This document shows, piece by piece, positions 37,375-46,025 of a stretch of 64,000 bases of DNA. Every line of letters starts with the position of its first letter. Position 1 is the first letter of the stretch. A model generated the notes under the pieces. That model did not search any database and was not told the origin of the DNA. It saw only the letters and a list, made by a program, of their open reading frames with translations. This stretch comes from Sedimenticola thiotaurini (GTDB lineage: Bacteria > Pseudomonadota > Gammaproteobacteria > Chromatiales > Chromatiaceae): NCBI GenBank assembly GCA_007713595.1, contig VMRY01000020.1:1-64000 (forward strand). Direction: 5' to 3'. Made by a program: the position numbers and the translations under genes.

Positions 37375-38367
37375 CTACAATAAACCCTTTTCCATAAAGT
37401 ATTTTCTGGCTCCCTCATGGAGAGGGGCGGGGAGATTTTCATCAATCATTTGTGCTTTTGTGAGATTGGAAAATGCCGGGTGCAGGGCATTAAATGCCGC
37501 AAAATTGTCAAACAGTGATTTGACGATACCATAGACGGTTTGATTGGGGAGATTGGTCGTACTGACAAATATTGCACCCACTCCAAATGTTGTTATGTCA
37601 GTGGGATTGTTGTCGTACATGCCACCAGGGATAGTGGCCTTTCTGTAGTAATCATTCTTTTCGATCAGCTCATCAATAATAGGCCCGGTCACACTGACAA
37701 TCTTTGTCTGACACGTCATTGTGGCCTCTTTAATTGACCTTGATGGGTGACCAACTGTGAAGACCATGGCATCTATCTTGTCGTCACACAGTGCCTTTGA
37801 CTGTTCGGCTGAGCGCAACTCGGAAACCAGTGAGAAATCACTGACTGTCCAACCATAGGCTTGCATGATCACCTCCATGGTGTCCCGTTGCCCTGATCCT
37901 GGATTGCCGATGTTGACCCGCTTTCCCTTCAAGTCTTCAAAGCTGTTGATCCCAGAATCAGCTCGCGCAACCACGGTAAAGGGTTCGGGATAGATGGCGA
38001 ACAGCGCCCTGAGTGTCGTATGGCCGGGTGTATCTCCGCTATCTCCTGTCCCGTGATAGGTATGAAAAAGCACATCAGACTGGGCAATGGCGAGATCCAG
38101 TCCGCCAATAGCGAGCTGTTCAAGGTTGTAGACGGAGCCGCCGGTCGACTCTATGGCGCAGCGGATATCATGCGATGGAAGGTCGCTGTTGATTAGTTTG
38201 CATATACCGCTGCCAGCAGGGTAGTAGACGCCCGTTACGCCGCCAGTGCCGATTGTAACAAAAGTCTCAGCGACTGCTATTGGGCCGATAAAAGTCAGGC
38301 CAATCAGTAGCGTCAATAAGCTTTTTATTTTCGATGCCATGGATCTGTTTGTATGTGATTGACTCAT
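37375..38367 (-). CDS. TAXI-family TRAP transporter substrate-binding protein
   Basis: 330 residues with a Sec signal peptide (LLTLLIGLTFIGPIAVAE). The mature part begins FVTIGTGGVTGVYYPAGSGI, the TAXI hallmark, with GSVYNLEQLAIGGLDLAIAQSD and GKRVNIGNPGSGQRDTME. TAXI proteins feed TRAP transporters with carboxylates or glutamate. No TRAP permease gene is seen here, so it is an orphan subunit. Start ATG 38367; ATG 38340 is possible. Confidence 0.9.
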   Translation of the reverse strand: MSQSHTNRSMASKIKSLLTLLIGLTFIGPIAVAETFVTIGTGGVTGVYYPAGSGICKLINSDLPSHDIRCAIESTGGSVYNLEQLAIGGLDLAIAQSDVLFHTYHGTGDSGDTPGHTTLRALFAIYPEPFTVVARADSGINSFEDLKGKRVNIGNPGSGQRDTMEVIMQAYGWTVSDFSLVSELRSAEQSKALCDDKIDAMVFTVGHPSRSIKEATMTCQTKIVSVTGPIIDELIEKNDYYRKATIPGGMYDNNPTDITTFGVGAIFVSTTNLPNQTVYGIVKSLFDNFAAFNALHPAFSNLTKAQMIDENLPAPLHEGARKYFMEKGLL

Positions 38368-38467
38368 ACACCCAAAATAACCCTAATGTTACTACTGAAC
38401 AATCGGTATTAAATGGGGTTTTTGTTAAATACAGATGGGGTAGCGACGGATCAGTTTAGTCAAAGAA

Positions 38468-38501
38468 GAAACTAGCCGCCCCGTATTGGGCGGCTAGTTT
38501 C
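38468..38501 (-). terminator. Rho-independent terminator for minus-strand binding-protein gene
   Basis: A perfect 14-base-pair stem (GAAACTAGCCGCCC with GGGCGGCTAGTTTC), six-base loop. On the minus strand it follows the stop of the gene at 38508-39875 by a few bases and is followed by TTCTTT. Confidence 0.85.
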
Positions 38502-38507
38502 AGATTT

Positions 38508-39875
38508 TTAGGTCGGGATATAGGGGCCTAACTCGCCACCGAATGTTTTATGATCATAGACGGTGTCCTCCCGTTTCACCTGTTCAACGATCTTCAGTAG
38601 GTCGTATTGGCCGGTTCTGCTGTCAGGCCCATTTCCTTTCATCACCAGCATATCTTTAAAGCACTGATGGTCTTCACCGCGATAGAAGGTTTCGCCTGGG
38701 CCGATTCCTGTGTAACGGGAGTTTTCCAGGGTTTTTATCACCTCTGGCGGATAAAAGGTACCGGCCTTTTCACAGGCATTCGCGTATAACAAGGTCTGCA
38801 CATAACAGGTATGTGCAGCCTGAGAGGGTGGGAAACCATATTTTTCAGTGAATGATTTTACAAATGCTTGAGAGCCCTGGTCTTGTAGCGTCCAGTTCCA
38901 TCCAGTGGTGCCAAATACACCATCAACGTTTGTGGCCCCGGCGCCTTTTGCCATCACTCGGCTGAACAGGGGTACAACAAACTCAATATTTTTACCGTTC
39001 TTCTGCAGGTCACGCATGCCGAACTCAACGGCCTGGGTCAGTGAGTTGACCATATCCTTGCCATAGTGGTTAAGGATAATGACATCAGCATCTGAGTTCA
39101 TAATGGCAGTAAGGAACATGGAGTAATCATTCGAGCCCAATGGGGTCATGATATTGTTAACCGTGGTCCAGCCCTGCTTTTCAGTAAACTCTTTCATGGA
39201 GGCATACTGGGTATGTCCCCAGGAGTAATCGGCTGTCAGATGATAGGCGCGACGATCTTTGCCATAGGTTTTTGCCAGTACGGGCGCGAGCGCCTTTCCA
39301 CTCATGTAAGCGTTAAAGAAATGGCGGAAGCCATAGCGGCGTCGATCTTTGCCTGTCGTGTCATTTGAGTGGGTCAATCCACACATGAAGATAACACCCG
39401 TCTTCTGTGCCAGGTATTGTTGTGCGATTGCGACCGCACTGGATGAGCCACCAGAGAACATGATGACACGGTCCTGTTCAATCATGCGGCGTGCACTGGT
39501 GACTGCCCGGGATGGATTGGAAGAGGTGTCACCAATGACATACTCAACTTTCTTGCCTAGTATGCCATTGCCTTTTAATGCGAGTGGTTGAAGGGTCGAC
39601 AACATGCCGCCGCCGTTGTTGATATGCTCAACGGCCAACTTATAGGCACGACCCTCGTCAGCGCCTTCGTCTTTATAAGCACCGCTCTGTGGGTAGTTAA
39701 AGCCGAATTTTACGCTGTTGCCCTTGACCGGATAGTTGCCGATGGCTTTCTCGTCTGCCCAAGCGTCTTTAATGAAAAACAGGGGAGAACTGGCCGCAGC
39801 AACTGAGGCGGCTCCCAATTTTATAAAGCCACGCCGGGAAAGGGTGCTGAACTTGTCAGAACTATGATCTGTCAT
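38508..39875 (-). CDS. Tat-exported ABC substrate-binding protein, orphan paralogue
   Basis: 455 residues from ATG 39875 (an upstream ATG at 39896 lies in the hairpin). Tat signal LSRRGFIKLGAASVAAASS. The mature protein is a close paralogue of the one at 22449-23804: VKFGFNYPQSGAYKDEGADE, GVIFMCGLTHSNDTTGKDRR, NHYGKDMVNSLTQAVEFGMR and an almost equal end (FGGELGPYIPT). It has its own promoter region and terminator and no permease genes. It probably uses the transporter at 23.9-27.6 kb with a different ligand range. Confidence 0.9.
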   Translation of the reverse strand: MTDHSSDKFSTLSRRGFIKLGAASVAAASSPLFFIKDAWADEKAIGNYPVKGNSVKFGFNYPQSGAYKDEGADEGRAYKLAVEHINNGGGMLSTLQPLALKGNGILGKKVEYVIGDTSSNPSRAVTSARRMIEQDRVIMFSGGSSSAVAIAQQYLAQKTGVIFMCGLTHSNDTTGKDRRRYGFRHFFNAYMSGKALAPVLAKTYGKDRRAYHLTADYSWGHTQYASMKEFTEKQGWTTVNNIMTPLGSNDYSMFLTAIMNSDADVIILNHYGKDMVNSLTQAVEFGMRDLQKNGKNIEFVVPLFSRVMAKGAGATNVDGVFGTTGWNWTLQDQGSQAFVKSFTEKYGFPPSQAAHTCYVQTLLYANACEKAGTFYPPEVIKTLENSRYTGIGPGETFYRGEDHQCFKDMLVMKGNGPDSRTGQYDLLKIVEQVKREDTVYDHKTFGGELGPYIPT

Positions 39876-39894
39876 CTCTTTCTTATCCTCTCGC

Positions 39895-39910
39895 ATGGGC
39901 TTAAGCCCAT
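39895..39910 (-). promoter_or_regulatory. 16-base palindrome before the paralogous binding-protein gene
   Basis: ATGGGCTTAAGCCCAT, a perfect palindrome directly upstream of the GAGAGGA ribosome site. It matches the position and the TGGGC/GCCCA arms of the hairpin at 22411-22425. Confidence 0.5.
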
Positions 39911-40164
39911 CTCGTTATCTAGTGTTGAATCAATGCATTCTGGAAAACCAGGCATAGAAGAGGCCCTGTTGAACTCTTGTCAGAAGCAACGAGACTGCAT
40001 GTAACTCATTGAACAAAAGGGGAACCAGCTCTTTTGGCATTGCAATGCTTTTACTTTTCACTACAAAAGTGGGCGCACGAATATGTGCATGACACCCAGC
40101 ATAAGCAGTACATCGGCTGCTTTTCAAATAAATTAAGGAATTAGTGCAAACTGTTCGTTTTCTC

Positions 40165-41349
40165 TCATAGGAATAGCGATATTCCTTCGGGATGGAACGC
40201 AAGATATTTGCGACTCTTCTGATCTGCAGGGTCAGCCCAGCGTGCAGTGGTGCTGGACAAGTAGTTGAAATGGATTCGTGGCTTTGCTCTGGCGTTATGC
40301 TCTGTCAATAAGAGCTCTACCGTCCTGCTATGGGGGTGGTTGAAGAGGGCTCCACTGGTTGAGATGAGATAATGTGTACAGTTTAAACGCGCCATCAGAG
40401 CAGGCGATATGTTGGCAATGCTGCCGTGATGTGGCAGTTTGAATCCAGTCAATTTTAGTTTTGTTGATTCGGGATTGAGCCTGTCAATACTTGATTCAAG
40501 CACGGATGCCCAGGCATCGCCCGCCAGTAGAAAACGGGTTGTCGGGTTAGTCTTGGGATACTCTAGCAACAGGGCGATGCTACTGCCATTTGCCAGGCTG
40601 GTATCGCTGCCAAACGGGGCGTCGTTTCCCGCCTCGCCCTGGCTGCTGCCGAGACTATCATCCGGTTCCCAGCTGTTGATGCTTTCCAGCTCTTCTGCCT
40701 CAGTATCTTCCTCTCCAAGCACATCCCCCATTGGTTTCAGTTGTCGATTATTTGCTAGCTTCAGTTTGAGGGTTTGCAGGTCGCCTGACTCAAATCCGGC
40801 CTTGTCCAGCTCATTATCCCAGTGATCTTTCAGTTCGAGCAGGCGTTCGTGATCCGGCGAGAGCAGGGTCAGGCGACACTCTCCCGGCAGGTCGATTACC
40901 GGGAGGCTGTTTGCCTCGGCGGCGATATAGGCGATCTGATCGGGGAGGTCCCGATTCCAGACGGATGTTCCGCAGCGGATTTCGTACTCTTTGATCAATA
41001 GTCCCAGGATTTCGCCCTGCATGGCTCCCAGTGATTCACCAGCAGGGTCAGGCACCTGATTAAGCTGGTCTGCACCATTGAACCAGATGCGATCAAACAC
41101 ACAGTTAAGTGATTGCGCATCCTGTAACAGCCGTATGATCCCTTCGATATGATCCGCATCAATGTGGGTGATGACCAGAAGATCAAAATGGCGCTGATCA
41201 GCGGGTAGGTGAAGCACTCTTTCGCGTAGCGATGGATAGGTGTGTGCGGGACCGCCGTCAATCAAAATGCGACGAACCTGATCACCCGTACCGTATTCAA
41301 TCCACAGACAATCGCCGTGAGCGGCGGGTAGCATCTCAATACGGAACAT
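40165..41349 (-). CDS. ComEC-like metallo-beta-lactamase-fold hydrolase (putative conflict-system effector)
   Basis: About 394 residues with no signal peptide or membrane segment. The metal site is THIDADHIEG (H62, D64, D66, H67), the HxDxDH form of ComEC-like enzymes. Later motifs are LLAGDAW, KLPHHGSIANIS and HPHSRTVELLL. A long acidic insert lies near residues 195-260. ComEC C-terminal domains act on DNA or nucleotides, and free cytoplasmic versions occur with CHAT and similar effectors in conflict systems. Its start overlaps the CHAT gene stop by 14 bases, so the two are coupled. ATG 41349 is chosen since the sequence MFRIEMLPAAHGDC fits the family. Confidence 0.85.
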   Translation of the reverse strand: MFRIEMLPAAHGDCLWIEYGTGDQVRRILIDGGPAHTYPSLRERVLHLPADQRHFDLLVITHIDADHIEGIIRLLQDAQSLNCVFDRIWFNGADQLNQVPDPAGESLGAMQGEILGLLIKEYEIRCGTSVWNRDLPDQIAYIAAEANSLPVIDLPGECRLTLLSPDHERLLELKDHWDNELDKAGFESGDLQTLKLKLANNRQLKPMGDVLGEEDTEAEELESINSWEPDDSLGSSQGEAGNDAPFGSDTSLANGSSIALLLEYPKTNPTTRFLLAGDAWASVLESSIDRLNPESTKLKLTGFKLPHHGSIANISPALMARLNCTHYLISTSGALFNHPHSRTVELLLTEHNARAKPRIHFNYLSSTTARWADPADQKSRKYLAFHPEGISLFL

Positions 41350-44074
41350 GGTTACTCTCCGAAGGGGTTGCATGGCTTGTCAATCTCGGGGTGAGACGCC
41401 ACTCGGCATCACCCAGGGCTACCAGACAGAATGCCATCAGGTATCCATTTGCCAGCATCCGGCGGCGCACTTGCCGCATAATGGTTCCAAAATCAGCCTC
41501 TGGGTCAGATGCCTCAACCAATTGTGTAACCAGCTCCCTGGCGACGGGTGCTGCATGTCTTCCCAGAATTTGCGCCATGGTACCCAGAACTATGGATGTC
41601 TTGAGTTGTTGAAAACGGCGTGTTAACCGTACGTAACCATCCTCCGTGGTGGTGCCGGTTCTGCAACCCAGTATCAGTAAAATAGGGCCTGGATCGGCTC
41701 CTGTAGGGTTGACATAAAGATCCGTTATCTGGGCGCGACTGAGTCGGCGCTGTTTGATTGGTAGCTGGTCGTCGCCAATCTCAAGGAAATCCAGTGCGGC
41801 TGAAACATCATGGTGTGGAATGGTCAGTAGCAGCGGTGGTGTGGCGCGCTGTAATGCTGTCTTCCATTCATCCCAGTTGTTGGCGAGTTGTGGTTGTCTG
41901 AATTGCTGTTGCAGTTCCTGGAAAGTGGCCTGACGTTCGTCTTCCGGTACCTTGTGACTGGTGGCGTAGAGAATATTATCTATCGGTGGCAGGCTTCTTC
42001 TTACAAGGCTGGGATGGGATTGGCCATCGGTCGTCTCTGTCGCACCGGCCTTATCTGGATCAATCCGCTCAATTATCTTCTGCATAGACCAGAATCCCAG
42101 AGGACAGATGGTGGGTGTCCAGTCGCGCTGTTCTGACGTCAATGATTGTTGACTGCATACGGGGCAGTGCTGGTCGTTGGAGTGCAGAGCGGCATGCCAA
42201 CCATCACATAGTTTGGCATCATCTGCTGGATAGCCCCGGTCATAGATAAATTCCAGGGGTACATAGGCCTGCGGCTCCCGATTCAGCAGCTGGATGCGCT
42301 CACCTGGATCGATAAAATGTTGCGCGTCAAGTTCGTTATATAGGGTGGCGCCATGTCTTGCCATGTCACGCAGCAGTGCCAATAGTTCAGGCGAGTCGGC
42401 ATCCAGTTCAGGTTCGGCATTAGCTGTTACCGAAGCACGTTGTCGAATAAGACTTTTCTGCGTGTTAAAGAGTGACTGGTTGAGCCAGTTCAATGCAGTA
42501 ACAGATCCTGGCAACTCAAAACGTTGCCCCCCTTGGCCACCAAAAACTCTCAGACTCGCAGGGGCAGCTGCTTCTGCTGGGCTGCTCTTTTCCGCGTCCC
42601 CACCCCAGATCAGGGTGGCGTCAAACGGATGGCTGTCCGGTAGTTCGATCAGCTGCCGCCGACTTGCCAGGATCTTGATCTGAACTGTGTGATGAGGCTG
42701 CTCCTCTTCACCCGGGCCGATGGCAAAGGCTTCGATCTGTACCGCCTCGAAGGCGCGTCCCCGATAGCGAAATACAATCTCGGCACTGACATAACGTTCA
42801 CCCTCGGGTATGAAGATCTGCAGATCACAATCACCACTGCGGGCTGTTCGGTTAGCGGGCAAAATTAACAGCTGCGCATCGCTCTGCTCTTTCCAGCAAA
42901 GTTCGGCTGTCAGGGGTAATCCCTCGCTGGGTATGGCTATCTCTGGAATTGCGTCGGGTGCAACGGCCGCTGATTCGATGTCCGACAGGCCGATCCAGCA
43001 ACGTATCGTGTTGTCTGCGCCAGCCAGAAAGGTTAAGCGCCGTTTATCCTGCTGGCGTAGTTGGGCATGTACCCGTCGTGATTCGGCGATGGACTCAATG
43101 TGGGTTTCGTTTGACGCTACAGTTGATTCTGCTGCCGCTGGTGCCTCTTCAGCCGCTTCCATGCGGTGCCCTGCAGATGGCGCGGATGAGCGAGCAGACA
43201 TTTTTGGTCGAGGGGTAATTATCGCACCGGCATGCCCCGATTTCTGGTTACTGCTTGATCTGGATAATGTTGCTTTATTCGTTCTACCACTGCCGGTCAG
43301 GTAGTCGCCTGTTCTGGCCAGTAAGTTAAGCAGGTGGTACCGCTCATCTGCTGAGCGGTTATCTTTCAATAGGTGTGTGACCTGTCGCGTGATATGACCT
43401 GGCTGGCTTCGGGAGATGATCCAGGCTATTTGATCGTCATCCAGTGCGGGTGTAGCTGTCTTTACGTGTCTCTCAGCTATCTCGGCTACTGGCCAATCAG
43501 CGTTCATCGTTTTATCGGCTATCTGTTGCCGGGTGGATTTAATTAACTCTTCTCCAAGCCAGGTTTTATCTGCATCGCCTGCTGTCATTGTCTTGAAGTG
43601 CCGATCAATGGCCTTGATGGACTCCAGTAATGCGCTGCCAATATTGCGGGTGGCTTGGGTAATACCTGTTACAGGTCGATTACCCGATAGTGGGCCTTGC
43701 ATGCGCCGTGCACCAAGGGCTGAGTTCTGGTGGGCGATTATCTTGGCGTGCTGCTTCTCGGTCTTCAACAGTGCCTGACGAATAACCTCGTGGTCTGGCT
43801 CGGTTTCTGAATTGGCTAGATCACGCAGTTGTTGTCGGAATGAGGATAACGGTATCCGGATGGCGCAGTTCAGCAGTTTTAATCGAAAAGCAGAACCGCT
43901 GATCTCTGTTTTGATCAGTTTAAAGATAGCATTTGCAAGATCCTGCCAGGCCGTATTAGAAAGCGGGAGACGTGTAGCGGCCTCAAGGGCCTCAATGCGT
44001 ACTTTCTCATCTGGATCGGATTGAATAATTGCGATCAATGGTGCCAGTGTGAGTTGGTCGACAGGTTCTGCCAT
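41336..44074 (-). CDS. CHAT-domain (caspase-like) protease with HEAT-like N-terminus
   Basis: 912 residues. N-terminal helical repeats (1-100, IIQSDPDEKVRIEALEAATR) look HEAT-like. A Ser/Ala-rich disordered linker (about 255-325) and a beta-rich middle follow. The C-terminal CHAT domain (about 590-895) includes YVPLEFIYDRGYP, the catalytic His region LLLTIPHHD (H754/H755) and catalytic Cys in ILLILGCRTG (C804), then SIVLGTMAQILGRHAAPVA and LMAFCLVALGDAEW. Cysteines in CPVCSQQ and CPLGFW may bind zinc. CHAT proteases are cysteine peptidases activated in immune or cell-death systems. Assignment rests on motif order; overall similarity looks low. Confidence 0.75.
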   Translation of the reverse strand: MAEPVDQLTLAPLIAIIQSDPDEKVRIEALEAATRLPLSNTAWQDLANAIFKLIKTEISGSAFRLKLLNCAIRIPLSSFRQQLRDLANSETEPDHEVIRQALLKTEKQHAKIIAHQNSALGARRMQGPLSGNRPVTGITQATRNIGSALLESIKAIDRHFKTMTAGDADKTWLGEELIKSTRQQIADKTMNADWPVAEIAERHVKTATPALDDDQIAWIISRSQPGHITRQVTHLLKDNRSADERYHLLNLLARTGDYLTGSGRTNKATLSRSSSNQKSGHAGAIITPRPKMSARSSAPSAGHRMEAAEEAPAAAESTVASNETHIESIAESRRVHAQLRQQDKRRLTFLAGADNTIRCWIGLSDIESAAVAPDAIPEIAIPSEGLPLTAELCWKEQSDAQLLILPANRTARSGDCDLQIFIPEGERYVSAEIVFRYRGRAFEAVQIEAFAIGPGEEEQPHHTVQIKILASRRQLIELPDSHPFDATLIWGGDAEKSSPAEAAAPASLRVFGGQGGQRFELPGSVTALNWLNQSLFNTQKSLIRQRASVTANAEPELDADSPELLALLRDMARHGATLYNELDAQHFIDPGERIQLLNREPQAYVPLEFIYDRGYPADDAKLCDGWHAALHSNDQHCPVCSQQSLTSEQRDWTPTICPLGFWSMQKIIERIDPDKAGATETTDGQSHPSLVRRSLPPIDNILYATSHKVPEDERQATFQELQQQFRQPQLANNWDEWKTALQRATPPLLLTIPHHDVSAALDFLEIGDDQLPIKQRRLSRAQITDLYVNPTGADPGPILLILGCRTGTTTEDGYVRLTRRFQQLKTSIVLGTMAQILGRHAAPVARELVTQLVEASDPEADFGTIMRQVRRRMLANGYLMAFCLVALGDAEWRLTPRLTSHATPSESNHVPY

Positions 44075-44105
44075 CTGCTGTTCCTAGGTCGTGGTTCTCT
44101 CTATC

Positions 44106-45116
44106 TCAGTCGCTGTTCAGAAGTTCAGGTGTGTAGTTTTCTAATCGATGCATGAGTAGTGCGCCGGCGTGTCGAGTGAGTACGTTGATTTCGGCGCTGT
44201 TAAGCCGTTTGAGATTGGTTTTGATAGAAGAGGCAAATACGGCATCGCCACTTTGCGTTTCTCCTTTCTCACTATTGATTGAAAACCAGAGTGGCTTTGG
44301 CCCTCCTTCATTGGCGCTTAACTCCAACCGTTTGAACTGCAGGCCGCGCACCTGTTCCATCAGAATGCCAATGGATTCCGTTAGTACGGCTGTACTTGAT
44401 TCAGTGGGGTGGATATCCATATCAAAGGGTTTGCCAGCATCACTCACTATCACATAGTCGAGTGCGTTGCGCTTTCTGAGTAGTGGGTTGACACCCAGAT
44501 TGTCATACACACCGCCATCGGTCAGGGTGACATAATCGACTCCTGCAACGGGATAATCGGTCTGATCAACTCTTAGTGGTGGGAAAACGGGAGGAAAGGC
44601 TGATGAGGCCGCCACTGCTTTACTCAGTCTGAAATGATCGGCAGGTGCAGTGCCCAGCTCCCATTCACCCATCTCGGCTGTGCTGTTGCCCCCGGTTACA
44701 AAGAAGAACATGTTTCCCGTCGCCAGGTTTGTGGTGTTGAGATAGAGCCGTGGACCATTTTTTAATGCCCCAAGATCGCTCTGGCCGAAGAGATCTCTCT
44801 CATAGGTCTCGGCCAGTTTGTCCAGGCGACTGTTGAAGGGGTCAAAAATGCCGCCAATGACAGAGGATACCGCGATGGAGGTATTGCGAAGATAGCTGTC
44901 CAGCTTTTCCAGAACGGTATCGTCGCCCCAGTGTGCAGCCAGGAAGGCCCCAGCAATACTACCGCCACTGACGCAGGTGAGAAGATCGAGTTTCCATAGT
45001 ACACCTAACTCCTTGAGTTGCCGAAAAACCCCCAGATGAAAGGCCGCCGCTCTGAACCCCCCGCCTGACAGTGCCAGCCCAATCCGTTTTTCAGTGCCGT
45101 CGATAATGATAGACAT
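44106..45116 (-). CDS. Patatin-like phospholipase
   Basis: 336 residues forming one patatin domain. Oxyanion motif LALSGGGFRAAAFHLG, nucleophile in CVSGGSIAGA (S53), and the dyad Asp in LTDGGVYDNLG (D200). The catalytic set is complete. No signal peptide or autotransporter domain, so a cytoplasmic lipase that could attack the inner membrane. Such enzymes are effectors in CBASS (CapV) and other abortive systems. It is first in the minus-strand order patatin, CHAT protease, metallo-beta-lactamase, with 31 bases to the next gene. Confidence 0.88.
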   Translation of the reverse strand: MSIIIDGTEKRIGLALSGGGFRAAAFHLGVFRQLKELGVLWKLDLLTCVSGGSIAGAFLAAHWGDDTVLEKLDSYLRNTSIAVSSVIGGIFDPFNSRLDKLAETYERDLFGQSDLGALKNGPRLYLNTTNLATGNMFFFVTGGNSTAEMGEWELGTAPADHFRLSKAVAASSAFPPVFPPLRVDQTDYPVAGVDYVTLTDGGVYDNLGVNPLLRKRNALDYVIVSDAGKPFDMDIHPTESSTAVLTESIGILMEQVRGLQFKRLELSANEGGPKPLWFSINSEKGETQSGDAVFASSIKTNLKRLNSAEINVLTRHAGALLMHRLENYTPELLNSD

Positions 45117-45725
45117 CTTTTCTCTCCCTGATTATTTCTCCCGAACTCTACAGGAAAGCATATGACATTCCTGATCGAGCTGCCACAGATGAATAGAGTG
45201 AACTTGCCGATGCGGAGTGTCATGGATTGTAAAGTAAAGTAAAATAAATCAGTTATTGAGTGGGTATTAGGCTATAGTGGCCGAGTATCTCTACAAAAGA
45301 TGGCAGTGGGTTCTGTCACCTCCCCATGATTAAGGAGCATGACTGTAGTCTCTTTAAAAAGTCAGAGAGATACGTTCTTGACTATTTTGACATCGAATCC
45401 ATATCGCCAAATACAACTCAATTCATCCAGTTGGTTTAGCGCTGCGTTGAACCCATGCAAGGTTGCAATGACAAAACTGGGGCTCACCATTACAGAGTAG
45501 TTAATTGGGCAGAGCGAACTGTGACTCTACCTGGGTCGACTGACTTAATTGCAACTGTTGCTGGTTTACAGAGTATCTGGCGACTAAGTTAATACTTTTC
45601 TACGCCGACTGTACGTCGATCACAAACGAAGTTTATGTCCCTCTGTGATTTAGAGAAGGAATGATTTGCAGTCCCGCATAAATACAAATCAGTTACCGCG
45701 TATAGCACAGATAATAGGAGTTTGC
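45117..45725. other. Non-coding region upstream of the patatin-CHAT-MBL operon
   Basis: About 600 bases between the divergent patatin and DUF1488 genes. No supportable gene, tRNA or clear operator was found. The part 45220-45260 is AT-rich (a likely promoter region for the patatin operon). Translation of 45440-45595 gives a short run with no clear family match. Confidence 0.5.
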
Positions 45726-46025
45726 ATGCAGTTAAGCCATCCTCGATCATCTCCCGCAGGCGTTACAGGAATAGTATTTCCAATGCTTGAGTGTTGGAAT
45801 GCAGTGACAAAAGTGGCGACGCTTGCAGCTGATGTAAACAAAAAACGAGTGCTTTGCCGAGTCTCCCTGGATGTCTTGATAGATAAGTTTGGCGCTTCAG
45901 ATGAAGCACCCATGCTGACTGTGTCCCGGCAACGAAAGGCTATCCGAGGTGCGGCAAGAAGACTTATAGAGCGCGAGGTTTTTGAGGAAGATGGCTCGGT
46001 TCTAATCCGCGCATGCGATCTGTAA
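45726..46025 (+). CDS. DUF1488-like small protein
   Basis: 99 residues from ATG 45726 behind a TAGGAG ribosome site. It contains VLCRVSLDVLIDKFGAS, then RQRKAIRGAARRLIEREVFE and DGSVLIRACDL, which matches the general pattern of DUF1488 (a short beta strand, CRVS, a helical part and a final DGSVxI). Function unknown. It lies between two long non-coding stretches and may be regulated separately. Confidence 0.55.
   Translation: MQLSHPRSSPAGVTGIVFPMLECWNAVTKVATLAADVNKKRVLCRVSLDVLIDKFGASDEAPMLTVSRQRKAIRGAARRLIEREVFEEDGSVLIRACDL

Noticed and set aside
39930-40202. Open frame of 90 codons between the binding-protein and MBL genes
   Set aside because: It overlaps the end of the MBL gene, has no domain and a weak start; no coding support.
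40165-45116. CBASS-type system
   Set aside because: A patatin is present, but no CD-NTase, HORMA/TRIP13 or ubiquitin-like genes are found here.
45440-45595. Possible relic of an IS5-like transposase (a run including HYRVVNWAE)
   Set aside because: The similarity to the NWAEYNRAL-type start of some transposases is limited to a few residues, there is no further match and no terminal repeat.
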